Assembly: GCF_004310325.1 (NCBI RefSeq) | Contig: NZ_SIRT01000013.1 | Location: 1-64,000 of the forward strand | DNA: 64,000 nt | Source of the DNA: Hyunsoonleella flava | GTDB taxonomy: Bacteria > Bacteroidota > Bacteroidia > Flavobacteriales > Flavobacteriaceae | Reading direction: 5' to 3' | Part shown: one piece after another, positions 45,554 to 54,911 of the stretch | How positions within the stretch are numbered: the stretch's first letter is position 1 | Layout: each line of letters opens with the position of its first letter | Program-made: the position numbers and the translations under genes | The notes under the pieces: model-generated | Database searches by the model: none | What the model was told of the DNA's origin: nothing | Seen by the model: only the letters and a program-made list of their open reading frames with translations

Positions 45554-46525
45554 ATGAGTAAGGTAAAATATTATTACGACCCCGAATCACTTTCCTATAG
45601 GAAAATAGAGCGCAAAAAACGTAATACCTTTAAGTTTATCATGGTATTCTTATTGGCCTCGGTACTCTTTGCTTTTTTATTTGTTTTTATTGCTGGCCAT
45701 TATTTTGAATCTCCAAAAGAAAAAGAACTTAAGCGAGAACTTGCTAATATGCAATTGCAATTTGATTTACTCAATAAAAAAATGAGTGAAGCGGAAACTG
45801 TGTTGGCAAATATAGAAGATAGGGACAACAATATTTACCGCGTTTATTTTGAAGCAAATCCTATCCCAGAAGAACAAAGGCGAGCTGGTTTTGGAGGGAT
45901 AAACCGCTATAAGAATTTAGAGGGTTATGATAATTCATCATTAATTATTGAAACAAGCAAACGCTTGGATGTATTACAAAAGCAAATAGTGGTGCAATCT
46001 AGATCACTTGACGAAATAGCGATTTTAGCCGAGGAAAAAGAGAAATTATTAGCTGCTATTCCCGCAATACAACCCGTAAGTAATGAAGACTTAACCAGAA
46101 TGGCATCTGGATATGGTATGCGTTCTGATCCATTTACTAAGGCAAGAAAAATGCATTGGGGTATGGATTTTACTGCTCCTAGAGGCACTCCAGTTTATGC
46201 CTCTGGTGATGGAAAAGTAGTAAGAGCAGATTCAGGTTCCAGCGGTTATGGTAAACACATACGTATAGATCATGGTTTTGGTTATACTAGTTTGTATGCA
46301 CACCTTTACAAGTATAATGTTAGAAAGAACCAGAAAGTAAAACGTGGGGATTTAATAGGTTTTGTAGGCAGCACTGGTCGCTCAGAAGCGCCTCATCTTC
46401 ATTATGAAATTTTTAAGGATGGTAACCGCATTAACCCGATTAACTTTTACTACGGAAGTTTAACCGCTGAAGAATTTAGCAAATTGCTCGAGCACGCTTC
46501 TTTAGAAAACCAATCTCTCGACTAA
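45554..46525 (+). CDS. M23-family peptidoglycan endopeptidase, membrane anchored
   Basis: The 323-aa protein has one N-terminal transmembrane helix (about 26-49), a coiled-coil region (about 55-90 and 135-165), and a C-terminal LytM domain (about 195-305). The zinc ligands are in HWGMDF (H, D) and HLHYEIF (HxH), with GSTGRSEAPH before it. All ligands are present, so it is probably an active peptidoglycan endopeptidase facing the periplasm. Its TAA overlaps the ATG of the MerR gene by one base. The alaS-M23-MerR arrangement is one I have seen repeatedly in Bacteroidota. Confidence 0.93.
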   Translation: MSKVKYYYDPESLSYRKIERKKRNTFKFIMVFLLASVLFAFLFVFIAGHYFESPKEKELKRELANMQLQFDLLNKKMSEAETVLANIEDRDNNIYRVYFEANPIPEEQRRAGFGGINRYKNLEGYDNSSLIIETSKRLDVLQKQIVVQSRSLDEIAILAEEKEKLLAAIPAIQPVSNEDLTRMASGYGMRSDPFTKARKMHWGMDFTAPRGTPVYASGDGKVVRADSGSSGYGKHIRIDHGFGYTSLYAHLYKYNVRKNQKVKRGDLIGFVGSTGRSEAPHLHYEIFKDGNRINPINFYYGSLTAEEFSKLLEHASLENQSLD

Positions 46526-46854
46526 TGCATATAGATTTACCTGAAAAGCGATATTACGGCATTGGCGAAGTAGCTAAGGCTTTTGGTGTAAACACTTCAC
46601 TTATCCGTTTTTGGGAAAAAGAGTTTGATATTCTAAAACCAAAGAAGAATGCTAAGGGTAATAGAAAGTTTACACCAGAGGATATCAAAAACCTTAAATT
46701 TATTTATCATCTGGTAAAAGAACGCGGGTTTACGTTAGAAGGTGCTAAAATTCATTTGAAAGAAGAAAAAAAACAAGCGTTAAGCAACTTTGAAATTGTT
46801 AGTAAGCTAGAGGGCATAAAAAGCCAGTTGATTAAGATTAAGAATCATCTTTAA
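46525..46854 (+). CDS. MerR-family transcription regulator
   Basis: The 109-aa protein has an N-terminal MerR helix-turn-helix (YYGIGEVAKAFGVNTSLIRFWEKEFDIL, about 10-37) with wing, followed by a helix (PEDIKNLKFIYHLVKERGFTLEGAKIHLKEE) and a short helical C-terminus that could form a dimer. No Cys cluster for metal binding is seen. Translation is coupled to the M23 gene (TAATG). The target is unknown; cell-wall genes are a reasonable guess from context. Confidence 0.88.
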   Translation: MHIDLPEKRYYGIGEVAKAFGVNTSLIRFWEKEFDILKPKKNAKGNRKFTPEDIKNLKFIYHLVKERGFTLEGAKIHLKEEKKQALSNFEIVSKLEGIKSQLIKIKNHL

Positions 46855-47018
46855 GATAGCCACCTCAAACAAAACAATAAAAAAGAGGCAAACTGCTTGC
46901 TCCAAACTATTTTACTTACTCCTAATTTTATTACTTTTAGTCAAAAAAAAAACGATGTAACTTTTCAATCAATTTTGAGTCTAACTAATAACACTAAATA
47001 TTAATTAAAACTATTATC

Positions 47019-47618
47019 ATGAAGAAATTTTTGCCATGGATTATCATTGGAATTATAGTCATTGGACTTTATTCTTGGGGAAAGAATTTTAATAATATGG
47101 CTGTAAGACTAGATGAATCTGTAAAAGAAGCCTGGGGTAACGTTCAAACTTCTTACCAGCGAAGAAATGATCTAATTGGAAATTTGGTAAATACTGTAAA
47201 AAGTGCTGCTAACTTTGAGAAAAGCACCCTAGAAGCAGTTATCAATGCTAGAGCAAAGGCTACATCAATATCTATTGATCCAGCTAATGTAGCTCCAGAG
47301 CAATTGGCCCAGTATAATAAGGTTCAAGGCGGCCTGAGCGGCGCATTAAAAAGTTTACTAGTTACAGTTGAAAGGTATCCTGAACTTAAGGCCAATCAAA
47401 ACTTTTTAAAACTACAAGATGAACTAACTAGCACTGAGAATACAATTCAAACAGCAAGAATGCGCTTTAATAAAGCTATAAAACCATACAATATCCATGT
47501 AAGACAATTTCCTGGAAATATTCTAGCGGGTATTTTAAACTTTGATGAAAAACCAAATTTTGAATCAGAGGTTGGTGCTGATAAACCTGTGGAAGTTGAG
47601 GAGATGGACTTTAATTAA
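47019..47618 (+). CDS. lemA: LemA-family membrane protein
   Basis: The 199-aa protein has one N-terminal transmembrane helix (about 4-20) and a helical LemA domain (RLDESVKEAWGNVQTSYQRRNDLIGNLVNTVK; later ENTIQTARMRFNKAIKPYNI). The RRNDLIPNLV-like motif is preserved as RRNDLIGNLV. It is first in a unit with two TPM-domain genes, a common combination in bacteria. Function is not established; it is thought to be an inner-membrane protein with its bulk outside the membrane. Confidence 0.93.
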   Translation: MKKFLPWIIIGIIVIGLYSWGKNFNNMAVRLDESVKEAWGNVQTSYQRRNDLIGNLVNTVKSAANFEKSTLEAVINARAKATSISIDPANVAPEQLAQYNKVQGGLSGALKSLLVTVERYPELKANQNFLKLQDELTSTENTIQTARMRFNKAIKPYNIHVRQFPGNILAGILNFDEKPNFESEVGADKPVEVEEMDFN

Positions 47619-47624
47619 ACGATT

Positions 47625-48062
47625 ATGTCTAAAATAGAAAATTTCCTTTCCGCATTAGAAGAAGAGGAAATTATAGAAGCCATAAGAATGGCCGAATTAA
47701 ACACCTCTGGTGAGATAAGAGTGCATATAGAAAAATCTTCTAAAGGAAACCTTTATCAACGATCCCTAGAAGTTTTTCATGCTCTTAAAATGGACAATAC
47801 CAAAGCTCAAAATGGAGTTCTGATCTACGTTGCTGTTGAAGACCGCACTTTTACCATTTATGGAGATACTGGAATAAATAGAGTAGTTCCCAAAGATTTC
47901 TGGAATAACACAAAGGATACTATTCAAAGTCATTTTAAAACTGGTGACTTCTGTAGGGGTTTAGTTCAAGGCATATTAATGGCTGGAAAAGAGTTAAAAA
48001 ACCATTTCCCATACGCCAGTGATGATAAAAATGAGTTACCAAATGAAATATCTAAAAGTTGA
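47625..48062 (+). CDS. TPM-domain protein, soluble
   Basis: The 145-aa protein starts 6 bp after lemA and carries a TPM (Psb32-type) domain: LNTSGEIRVHIEKSS, ALKMDNTKAQNGVLIYVAVEDRTFTIYGDTGINR and FCRGLVQGILMAGKEL. It has no signal peptide or membrane segment, unlike the next gene. The stop codon overlaps the first codon of the next gene. Probably cytoplasmic; function unknown. Confidence 0.9.
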   Translation: MSKIENFLSALEEEEIIEAIRMAELNTSGEIRVHIEKSSKGNLYQRSLEVFHALKMDNTKAQNGVLIYVAVEDRTFTIYGDTGINRVVPKDFWNNTKDTIQSHFKTGDFCRGLVQGILMAGKELKNHFPYASDDKNELPNEISKS

Positions 48063-48883
48063 ATTATAAAATAAAGTTTTTAATCATTTTCTTTTTTCTG
48101 TCGGTTAGCTTTTTTCAGCAGGCTTTTGGGCAATATGATATTCCTAAGAAACCAAGTTTTATACCTCCGGTTATAGACAGCACCAACACTTTAACAGATT
48201 TTGAATCTAAATCGCTTTATAATAAACTAAAAAATTATAGCGATACAACTTCTACTGAAATACTAGTTGTTATCATACCAACAACCAAAGGAGAAAACAT
48301 TGGTCTTTTAGCGCCAAGATGGGGGCAAAAATGGGAAATTGGTCAAGAAAAAGAAGATAATGGTGTTTTCATCCTTCTAGCCAAAGATGATAGAAAAATA
48401 TGGATATCACCAGGTTATGGAGTAGAACATAAACTGACTGCAGGTGTAACAGGGGAAATTATAAGAAATATAATTGTTCCTGAATTTAAAAGAGGAGATT
48501 ATTATTCAGGTTTAGACAAAGGCACTAACACTATTTTCGAGGTTCTTAGTGGTGAATATAAAAACACAAAAAGGAAGAGTAAGAGCAATGGGATCCCAAT
48601 TGGACTTATCTTTTTTCTCTTTTTTGTATTTATCATAATTCTTTTAGCTATTTCTAAAAACCGACGGAACGGCGGCAGCAGCGGTGGAAGAACAGGGGGT
48701 GTTGATGGTAGTGATTTACTAGAAGCTATTATCCTAAGCAATATGGGCCGTGGTAGTTATCGCAAAGGTTCTAGTGGCTGGGGTGGTAGTTCTGGTGGAG
48801 GTGGTTGGTCTTCTGGTGGAGGATTTGGCGGTTTCGGTGGAGGTGGCGGATTCTCTGGGGGTGGTGCTGGAGGGAGTTGGTAA
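48059..48883 (+). CDS. TPM-domain protein with signal peptide and Gly-rich tail (YgcG-like)
   Basis: The 274-aa protein has a signal peptide (cleavage near AFGQ, about 24), a TPM domain (about 35-165: VIDSTNTLTDFESKSLYNKL, STEILVVIIPTTKGENI, GKWE-like WGQKWEIG, DDRKIWISPGYGVEH), a transmembrane helix (about 178-198), and a Gly/Ser/Trp-rich tail ending GGGFSGGGAGGSW, typical of the YgcG family. The start is TTG at 48059, overlapping the TGA of the upstream gene (TTGA); no ATG can supply the signal peptide. Translational coupling is likely. Confidence 0.88.
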   Translation: MNYKIKFLIIFFFLSVSFFQQAFGQYDIPKKPSFIPPVIDSTNTLTDFESKSLYNKLKNYSDTTSTEILVVIIPTTKGENIGLLAPRWGQKWEIGQEKEDNGVFILLAKDDRKIWISPGYGVEHKLTAGVTGEIIRNIIVPEFKRGDYYSGLDKGTNTIFEVLSGEYKNTKRKSKSNGIPIGLIFFLFFVFIIILLAISKNRRNGGSSGGRTGGVDGSDLLEAIILSNMGRGSYRKGSSGWGGSSGGGGWSSGGGFGGFGGGGGFSGGGAGGSW

Positions 48884-48920
48884 AACTATTCAGATATAAT
48901 AAGACTTTATATAAACGCAT

Positions 48921-48951
48921 AAAAAAGGAGAGATTATCACCTCTCCTTTTT
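48921..48951. terminator. Bidirectional terminator after the LemA/TPM unit
   Basis: AAAAAAGGAGAG and CTCTCCTTTTT pair around an ATTATCAC loop with T on one side and A on the other, between two convergent genes. Confidence 0.88.
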
Positions 48952-48986
48952 ATTTAAACTCTATTTTATTGCACTAGGAAATAGCA

Positions 48987-51554
48987 CTATTTATCCATTT
49001 CCGCTTTTAAGATTCGTTTTATACCATTATTGGACATGTGGCCTAGTTTTGGCTTTACCACATTTCCTTGTCTATCCACCAATGTGTAATGCGGGATTCC
49101 TGAAATATTAAATTTCTGCACTAAATAATTCCACTCATCGTCTGAAACTCGATAGTGTTCTCCTTTAATATTAGCGATAGCGTTCTTCCATGTGCCTTCA
49201 GGAGAGGTTTGATTGGTTACGTATAAAAACACGACATCTTCATCGGCCATTTCTTCTTTTAATGGTGCAATCCTTTTTATACCAGATTTACATGGGGCAC
49301 ACCAGGTAGCCCAAAAATCTACGTAAACTACTTTCCCTTTAAATTTTTCAAGCATTGATGAAAATAAGTCATCGCCTTCACTTTTTTCCACATTGTGTAC
49401 TGTATATCCTCCTTTGGTCTTGTTGCGCTCTATCTTTTCTTTGATTTGCTGATTGCAAAAAGCCAAATAGTCTTTTAAAAATGAGGTTTGCAACTCTTCC
49501 TGCGCAATAGCTAGCGTATTACCTTCATAAAACTTGTAATTTTCAAACTTTTTACACAGGGTTTGCATTCTCATTACATCCTGCATAAAGGAATTTTGGG
49601 TTCCAAAAAATGCTTGCATCTTTTCATCCCGTACTTTATTTAACCGTTCTCTAAAAATTTCAGAACTATGCTCCATATATTTAGTATTAAACATCTTGAT
49701 AGCACTAGCAAATTGTTTATTAAACAAACGTTCTTCTTCAATTTCTACAGGTGTTTTTAAAACGTTTAACGCTTCTACCATTTTAGCTTCCTTCTCTGTT
49801 ATTGAAATATCCTTGGTTTTTAAATAGTCTACTACATTAAGAATAAAGTCGTGTTTGCGCTGGTCTTGTTTCTTTAAATATGCTGATGCATCCTTAAAAT
49901 GTTCTCTATATTTTTTATAGAAGGCTTGTCGGGTATCACCATAAGTCTTTTCAAATTTCTCTTTTTTAGCAAGCATTTCAGGAGTTTCAATTTGCTTGCT
50001 CAATTCTGCCATGTTTAATTCTTCAGCAGTTAATTCTACCCCAACTTTTTGAAGCCAAAATGCTATTTCCGATTTTGATGGCTGACTAAAGTTTCGGTCT
50101 TCTCTGAAAATAGGGGCATAAATTAACCTATTCGTGAAAAAGTAAAAGCTATGCGACAAGATCAACGCCTTATTATCTAAAATATCACGAGATAAAAAAT
50201 GATAATATTTATCATTCACCTCAAACTCCTTGTACGGCACTTTATCCTCCTCTTTTTTGGCTTTTTTATTTTTAGAAACTATAGAACGGCGATTCATATC
50301 ATAACTCAAGAGCATGTTGTAAAATCCTAATTCAATTTCTGCACTTTTTATTTGCAGTGCTTTTTCACTAATGATCTTATCTTTTTGAAATGCTTTAAGC
50401 TTATCGAAAGATTCACCCTTTAGTTTTTGGCACAATTGTGTATACTCCTCAGGAGACGTTTCTCCCATTTTTTTGTATTGTTCCTTATTTAACCTTAGCC
50501 TAATACCTTTTAATTGTTGCAAATCTGAATTCGCACTTGCATTGTCTCCCATAAAAAAAGACTCGTCATTATGTATGTAATGAAATGCTGTTTTCTTAGG
50601 TTCTAAAAAAACATCATATATTCCCGTAGGCATTTTAACGTATACCGTTTGCGGGTGTGTTAACGGAAATGTTACTTTAAAACTTCCATCAGTATTTATC
50701 TTAACCAAATGAGATTCTTGACTACCTTTAAATGGGTTATTAACGTACAGCATTCCTGTTTTTTGTTTCATTTTTTCTGAAAACCCTTTTATAATACCCG
50801 AATATGTAGTGGCTCCTATTTCAAACGCAATGTTTTCAAACGGCGCATCTCCTTTCGTTTTAAAATCAGGATTAAATACTCTTTTAAAACTATAATCTTG
50901 AAGTGATTTTGGTGAACTACCAAAACCTACTATCTCGTTTTTACCTAATTTTGCATTTATAGTTTTAATATCACCATTTTTCTCTAGAGTTATGGTATAT
51001 TTTTTACCATTTCTTTCAACAGATTTATAATTCCAAACAATACCGTCTACAATTGCATATTTCGAATTAAACCCATAATCCCAACGATTACTACCATCGG
51101 CTAAAAACCAGTTCCCTCTAAGCTCTTTTGGCAATATTATACTATTTTCATCTTCTTGTATTACAATATCATAAATACCACCGCCACGTTCTTTTTCCAC
51201 ACCAAACTCAATAGTTTTAACAGTTTTGCTTAAAGGCGGAAAATATAACTGATATGTGACTTCTCTCGATTTTGGAAAAAAATTTCTTTTGAATTTTGCT
51301 CCTGTGAGCTTAGTAGTAAATAGTTTTTTATCTCCGCTTAAATCTTGGATATATGATTCTTCATGCAAATGAAAGTAACCCCATGGCAACTTTTTTAATT
51401 TGAAATGCAAAACCGTTGTGGTGTCTAGCATTTCAATTTTTGTAATTTCTCCTGGATATGTGGCGAGCCCATACTCTGGATTTTCAATGCTTTTTTGTGC
51501 ATAAATATGCGATGATATTACCCCAACAAAAAGGATAAAAAGGAGTTTTTTCAT
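48987..51554 (-). CDS. TlpA-type thiol-disulfide protein with large N-terminal part
   Basis: The 855-aa envelope protein has a signal peptide (cleavage near IYAQ, about 20), a long beta-rich and then helical N-terminal part (about 25-725), and a C-terminal thioredoxin/TlpA domain (about 730-855) with WCAPC (751-755) and the cis-Pro motif SGIPHYTLVD. It should reduce or exchange disulfides in the periplasm. Proteins of this kind, with a large domain fused to TlpA, are abundant in Bacteroidota. It starts 10 bp after the DsbD-N gene, which points to a shared redox function. Confidence 0.9.
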   Translation of the reverse strand: MKKLLFILFVGVISSHIYAQKSIENPEYGLATYPGEITKIEMLDTTTVLHFKLKKLPWGYFHLHEESYIQDLSGDKKLFTTKLTGAKFKRNFFPKSREVTYQLYFPPLSKTVKTIEFGVEKERGGGIYDIVIQEDENSIILPKELRGNWFLADGSNRWDYGFNSKYAIVDGIVWNYKSVERNGKKYTITLEKNGDIKTINAKLGKNEIVGFGSSPKSLQDYSFKRVFNPDFKTKGDAPFENIAFEIGATTYSGIIKGFSEKMKQKTGMLYVNNPFKGSQESHLVKINTDGSFKVTFPLTHPQTVYVKMPTGIYDVFLEPKKTAFHYIHNDESFFMGDNASANSDLQQLKGIRLRLNKEQYKKMGETSPEEYTQLCQKLKGESFDKLKAFQKDKIISEKALQIKSAEIELGFYNMLLSYDMNRRSIVSKNKKAKKEEDKVPYKEFEVNDKYYHFLSRDILDNKALILSHSFYFFTNRLIYAPIFREDRNFSQPSKSEIAFWLQKVGVELTAEELNMAELSKQIETPEMLAKKEKFEKTYGDTRQAFYKKYREHFKDASAYLKKQDQRKHDFILNVVDYLKTKDISITEKEAKMVEALNVLKTPVEIEEERLFNKQFASAIKMFNTKYMEHSSEIFRERLNKVRDEKMQAFFGTQNSFMQDVMRMQTLCKKFENYKFYEGNTLAIAQEELQTSFLKDYLAFCNQQIKEKIERNKTKGGYTVHNVEKSEGDDLFSSMLEKFKGKVVYVDFWATWCAPCKSGIKRIAPLKEEMADEDVVFLYVTNQTSPEGTWKNAIANIKGEHYRVSDDEWNYLVQKFNISGIPHYTLVDRQGNVVKPKLGHMSNNGIKRILKAEMDK

Positions 51555-51564
51555 AATTAATAGT

Positions 51565-52005
51565 TTATTTGATTGATATCTCGAAATTTGTGTGTCCTGG
51601 TATACATTTTTCGGTGTTACAGGACATATAGTTGATCTCGCCTTCTATTTTTAAAGGCCTTTTAGTGTTCGTTTTGATGCGCTGTTTAAAAACTGCTTTG
51701 TTTTCAAAGTATTTTACGTTCATTTCAAAAACATCTTCATATACTTCTTTGGCTTCTTCTTCTGATGGCTGGCCTTCACATTCATAATTGTCGTTAGGCA
51801 CAAACCTAAATACTGTGGGCAATGGCCCGCCTTCGGCAAGGTGTTGTGAATACAAATGCCAGCTGCTTTTAATATCAGCAGTAAGCACAATATCATATTC
51901 GTTTTCAGAAATCTTTTTCACGGAAGGAGTCCATTTTACCGGCTCAAGTATTTGGGAAAAACCTGAAAGGGCAATAAACAATAATAGAACGGTTAATTTT
52001 TTCAT
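51565..52005 (-). CDS. Stand-alone DsbD N-terminal-domain protein
   Basis: The product is 146 aa from ATG 52005, with a signal peptide (cleavage near GFSQ). It consists of a single immunoglobulin-like DsbD alpha-domain: LEPVKWTPSVKKISENEYDIVLTADI, SSWHLYSQHLAEGGPLPT and YMSCNTEKCIPG with the Cys pair C129/C134. Full DsbD also has a membrane core and a thioredoxin end; both are missing here. It is upstream of the TlpA-type gene on the same strand. Likely a periplasmic thiol carrier. A 19-codon upstream extension is rejected because it would bury the signal peptide. Confidence 0.85.
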   Translation of the reverse strand: MKKLTVLLLFIALSGFSQILEPVKWTPSVKKISENEYDIVLTADIKSSWHLYSQHLAEGGPLPTVFRFVPNDNYECEGQPSEEEAKEVYEDVFEMNVKYFENKAVFKQRIKTNTKRPLKIEGEINYMSCNTEKCIPGHTNFEISIK

Positions 52006-52139
52006 TATGGAGTAACTGCAATATCTTATAGACATTAAATATAAGTGATATTTTGTGTACAAATTCTTAAATAAGATATAAATTGTGTGAAATTTAACTT
52101 TAATACTAAAACTATCTCAATTTGTTTTATTTGTGCATG

Positions 52140-52886
52140 TTAATTAACTATTTCTAATGTCGAAGTCGTTATGAGTTCTTTTCCGTTGGAGTTACCATTG
52201 AAAATTGTATAATGACTAGTATCATCAGATTCAATAATAAGTTTTTGAGGTTTTGTTATTTTAATCGTTGAATGATCTTTTAAAGTAATCTCAGCTTCCT
52301 TTAACTTGTCATTAAGTGGTATGAATTTTTCCTCTTTGGTAATGCTGTCAATAACTTTTCTTGTGATTCTCCCAAAAAGAATATTAGAATGATTATTGGC
52401 ATCAATTTTTAATACGTTTATGGAATCGTTCCTTAAAGAACCTTTAATTTTAGCTTTTGTTATTGTTATATTTAGGGTATCACTGTAATAACCGGATAAT
52501 CCTATTTCTGAATTTTCTTTACCAATAATTTTGTTCACAGATTGAGTGTTTACATATAACCAATAATTTTCATCTACACTACTTACAAACAGGGTGTCAT
52601 TCTTTAAACTAAAACACTCAAATTCAAAATCTGATTTTGAGCGCCCATCCTTATCCCTATGTTGGTAATAAACGCTACTTATAGAATCATTTCTGATCCA
52701 GAATTTACTGTTTTTTTCGGCTACAATCACAGAAAAATCATCAAGCAATTTAGAGTCATAATAGCCCTTTACTTTATGCAGTGACTTTGGGGTTATGGTA
52801 ATAGTCTTAGCATCCAAAAACAACACTAATGTAGTAGCAAAAATGAATATCAATAAAGCGACTTGTATATATTTTGACGTTTTCAT
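52140..52886 (-). CDS. Membrane-anchored beta-rich protein of the ABC/GntR operon
   Basis: The 248-aa product has one N-terminal hydrophobic segment (about 7-25) and then strands that alternate 'N-D-S' and hydrophobic residues (KIKGSLRNDSINVLKIDANNHSNILFG), like the parallel beta-helix of DUF2807-type proteins. No firm family. Its ATG follows the GntR stop codon without any gap, so it is the last gene of the ABC/GntR operon. It may sense or bind what the transporter handles. Confidence 0.65.
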   Translation of the reverse strand: MKTSKYIQVALLIFIFATTLVLFLDAKTITITPKSLHKVKGYYDSKLLDDFSVIVAEKNSKFWIRNDSISSVYYQHRDKDGRSKSDFEFECFSLKNDTLFVSSVDENYWLYVNTQSVNKIIGKENSEIGLSGYYSDTLNITITKAKIKGSLRNDSINVLKIDANNHSNILFGRITRKVIDSITKEEKFIPLNDKLKEAEITLKDHSTIKITKPQKLIIESDDTSHYTIFNGNSNGKELITTSTLEIVN

Positions 52887-53252
52887 CTAATCGTTTTTAT
52901 GTATTTCCTGTATGAGTTTTTTTAGCTCAGAGCTGTTTAATTTTAAAAGTCTAATTTTTTGAAGTACACCTGGTAAATCGTTTTCAAAAAAATACGTTTT
53001 CTCTTTTTCTTTTATTTTTTCAATGGCATGTTCTGCCACAAAAAACCCAACACCGCGTTTGTTATCAAAAATACCTTCGTCTTGTAAATGGGCATAACTA
53101 CGCATAACGGTATTTCTATTAACTTCTAACTCCACAGCTAAATCTCGTACAGACGGCACTCTATCATTAGGTTTTAGCCTACCGTCTAAAATTTGATTGC
53201 ACAGGCTATCAGCTATCTGTAAATAAATCCCTCTATTTTCCTTAAACTCCAT
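52887..53252 (-). CDS. GntR-family regulator (YtrA-like, short)
   Basis: The 121-aa protein has an N-terminal winged helix-turn-helix of the GntR type (about 8-75: QIADSLCNQILDGRLKPNDRVPSVRDLAVELEVNRNTVMRSYAHLQDEGIF) and a short C-terminal helical tail, with no large effector domain. That size fits the YtrA subgroup, which is usually linked to ABC transporter operons. It lies between the permease and the beta-rich protein genes with gaps of 1 and 0 bp. Probably represses its own operon at the inverted repeat 54890-54911. Confidence 0.93.
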   Translation of the reverse strand: MEFKENRGIYLQIADSLCNQILDGRLKPNDRVPSVRDLAVELEVNRNTVMRSYAHLQDEGIFDNKRGVGFFVAEHAIEKIKEKEKTYFFENDLPGVLQKIRLLKLNSSELKKLIQEIHKND

Positions 53253-53253
53253 A

Positions 53254-54051
53254 TTAGGTTTCTCTCTCTTTTAATTTAAAGTATGCTAGTGGTAATAAAA
53301 GCAAACTTAATCCAGCAAAAAGAATCGTAGCATAAATTTGAGTATTATAAACACCTTCCTCAAGCTTATAACTTCTTAAGTTGATTTCTAATAAATCTTT
53401 AGAATCATGGTCATAAAATATGTGAGACAGAATTACCATCAATAAAAACCAAGCTAAAACAAATAGCGCAAAAGTTAAAATAGATTTAAATAGTGCATAT
53501 TTTTTAAAACTAGCCGCACCACAGAAAGCAAATAAAATCAATCCGCTGGCAAGAGAAACAAGAATATATATATCCACTTTATTTTCTTGCCATTGAAATG
53601 GGCTTAACATATTGTAACTTTCAACATTTTCTGAGACTATCGCAAAAAGACTATAAAAACCATATGCAAGTTTAAATGTTAGCCAATAAAGCGGTAAAAA
53701 CAATAACACAAACCCCACAATACGAATAAGAAATTGAACAATAAACTTTTCAAAGTTTGAAACCGGGATAAGTAAATAATGTATGCTGGTTTTGGAAGAT
53801 CGCAAGGCTGAAAAAGATGTACCAGCACTTACTACTCCCGTTAAAATAAGAAAAAATATGAATATAGGAGTGTAATAGTTTCTATTAAAATTCACTCTAG
53901 AACTTGCTGTGCTCAATGTAAAAACATCTACTATAAATAAAACTACAAATAGTCCAAGCAAAGCTAGTGCGTAAGTTTTTCCGTTTAAAGTCAAGTCATA
54001 CTTTAAGTACTTATAAAACCTATTTAAATTAAAATATTTTTGCAAACCCAT
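53254..54051 (-). CDS. ABC transporter permease-like membrane protein
   Basis: The 265-aa protein has about six hydrophobic segments (about 27-46, 65-84, 105-132, 156-177, 186-208, 236-254). No named domain is recognised, but the place directly after the ATPase gene (3-bp gap) makes it the membrane partner. The layout fits the ABC-2 type. Substrate unknown. Confidence 0.85.
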   Translation of the reverse strand: MGLQKYFNLNRFYKYLKYDLTLNGKTYALALLGLFVVLFIVDVFTLSTASSRVNFNRNYYTPIFIFFLILTGVVSAGTSFSALRSSKTSIHYLLIPVSNFEKFIVQFLIRIVGFVLLFLPLYWLTFKLAYGFYSLFAIVSENVESYNMLSPFQWQENKVDIYILVSLASGLILFAFCGAASFKKYALFKSILTFALFVLAWFLLMVILSHIFYDHDSKDLLEINLRSYKLEEGVYNTQIYATILFAGLSLLLLPLAYFKLKERET

Positions 54052-54054
54052 AGC

Positions 54055-54876
54055 TTATATATTAATTTCTACATTATTGGAAATGGCATTAAATAAAAGT
54101 TCTATATCCAGCTCTGTTTCTTCGTTTTCTATAACAGGCATAATAACCCTATAACCACCAGGACATTTTTCAGAATATTTAACATCTAATAAGCCACTGA
54201 TGGCATTTACTGTTTTAAACTGAAACTTCTCTGTTATTTTGAATACGTCTTTTTCAAAAACAATACGTCCATTTTCAATATGAACAATTTTATCTATGAG
54301 GGTTTCCACATCTTTAACTTGATGTGTGGAAATAATGACCAATTGATCATCTTCAATAAAATCTACCAATACTTTTCTAAATATTTTTTTTGAAGGAATA
54401 TCCAACCCATTTGTAGGCTCATCTAATAGTAATATGCTACAATTAGTAGACAATGCAAAAGCAATAATAAACTTTTTTTGCTGTCCGAAAGACATATTTT
54501 TTAGCTTGTTATCTGCTTTGAGCTCAAATGCACCTATAATTTTGTACATTTTTTCAAAATCAAAATTCTTATAAAGTGCACCATAGACTTTTAGGTAAGC
54601 TTTAATAGTTAACGATGGAAGAAAGGGATCGTCACTTACAAAAAAAATATTAGACAAAAAATCAGGTGCTCTCTTAAAAGGTTTAAAACCATTAACCGTC
54701 AATTCACCTTTTTGTATTTCCAATAATCCTGAAATAAGCTTTAAAAGTGTTGTTTTTCCAGCACCATTCTTACCCAACAAGCCTATTATATTTCCATTAT
54801 TCTGGCTTAGGTTTAAATCTTCAAATAAAGGTTTTTGCTTACTGTAACCATAAGACAGATTATTGATTGCTATCAT
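54055..54876 (-). CDS. ABC transporter ATP-binding protein
   Basis: The 273-aa ATPase has Walker A GLLGKNGAGKTT (about 33-44), Q-loop region, the signature NMSFGQQKKFIIA (about 128-140), Walker B SILLLDEPTNGLD (about 148-160) and the switch His in IISTHQVKD. The signature is MSFGQ rather than LSGGQ, as in several YtrB-like ATPases. It is the first gene of a four-gene operon with a promoter and operator directly upstream. It powers export or import with the neighbouring permease. Confidence 0.95.
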   Translation of the reverse strand: MIAINNLSYGYSKQKPLFEDLNLSQNNGNIIGLLGKNGAGKTTLLKLISGLLEIQKGELTVNGFKPFKRAPDFLSNIFFVSDDPFLPSLTIKAYLKVYGALYKNFDFEKMYKIIGAFELKADNKLKNMSFGQQKKFIIAFALSTNCSILLLDEPTNGLDIPSKKIFRKVLVDFIEDDQLVIISTHQVKDVETLIDKIVHIENGRIVFEKDVFKITEKFQFKTVNAISGLLDVKYSEKCPGGYRVIMPVIENEETELDIELLFNAISNNVEINI

Positions 54877-54889
54877 ACATAATGCATTA

Positions 54890-54911
54890 GTGTACTATTT
54901 AAGTATGACAC
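54890..54911. promoter_or_regulatory. Imperfect inverted repeat, candidate GntR operator
   Basis: GTGTACTATTT and AAGTATGACAC form a 22-bp inverted repeat with 8 of 11 positions paired. It begins at the -7 box and covers the expected start of transcription, a place where a bound repressor would block initiation. Assignment to the GntR protein encoded in the operon is inference. Confidence 0.5.
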
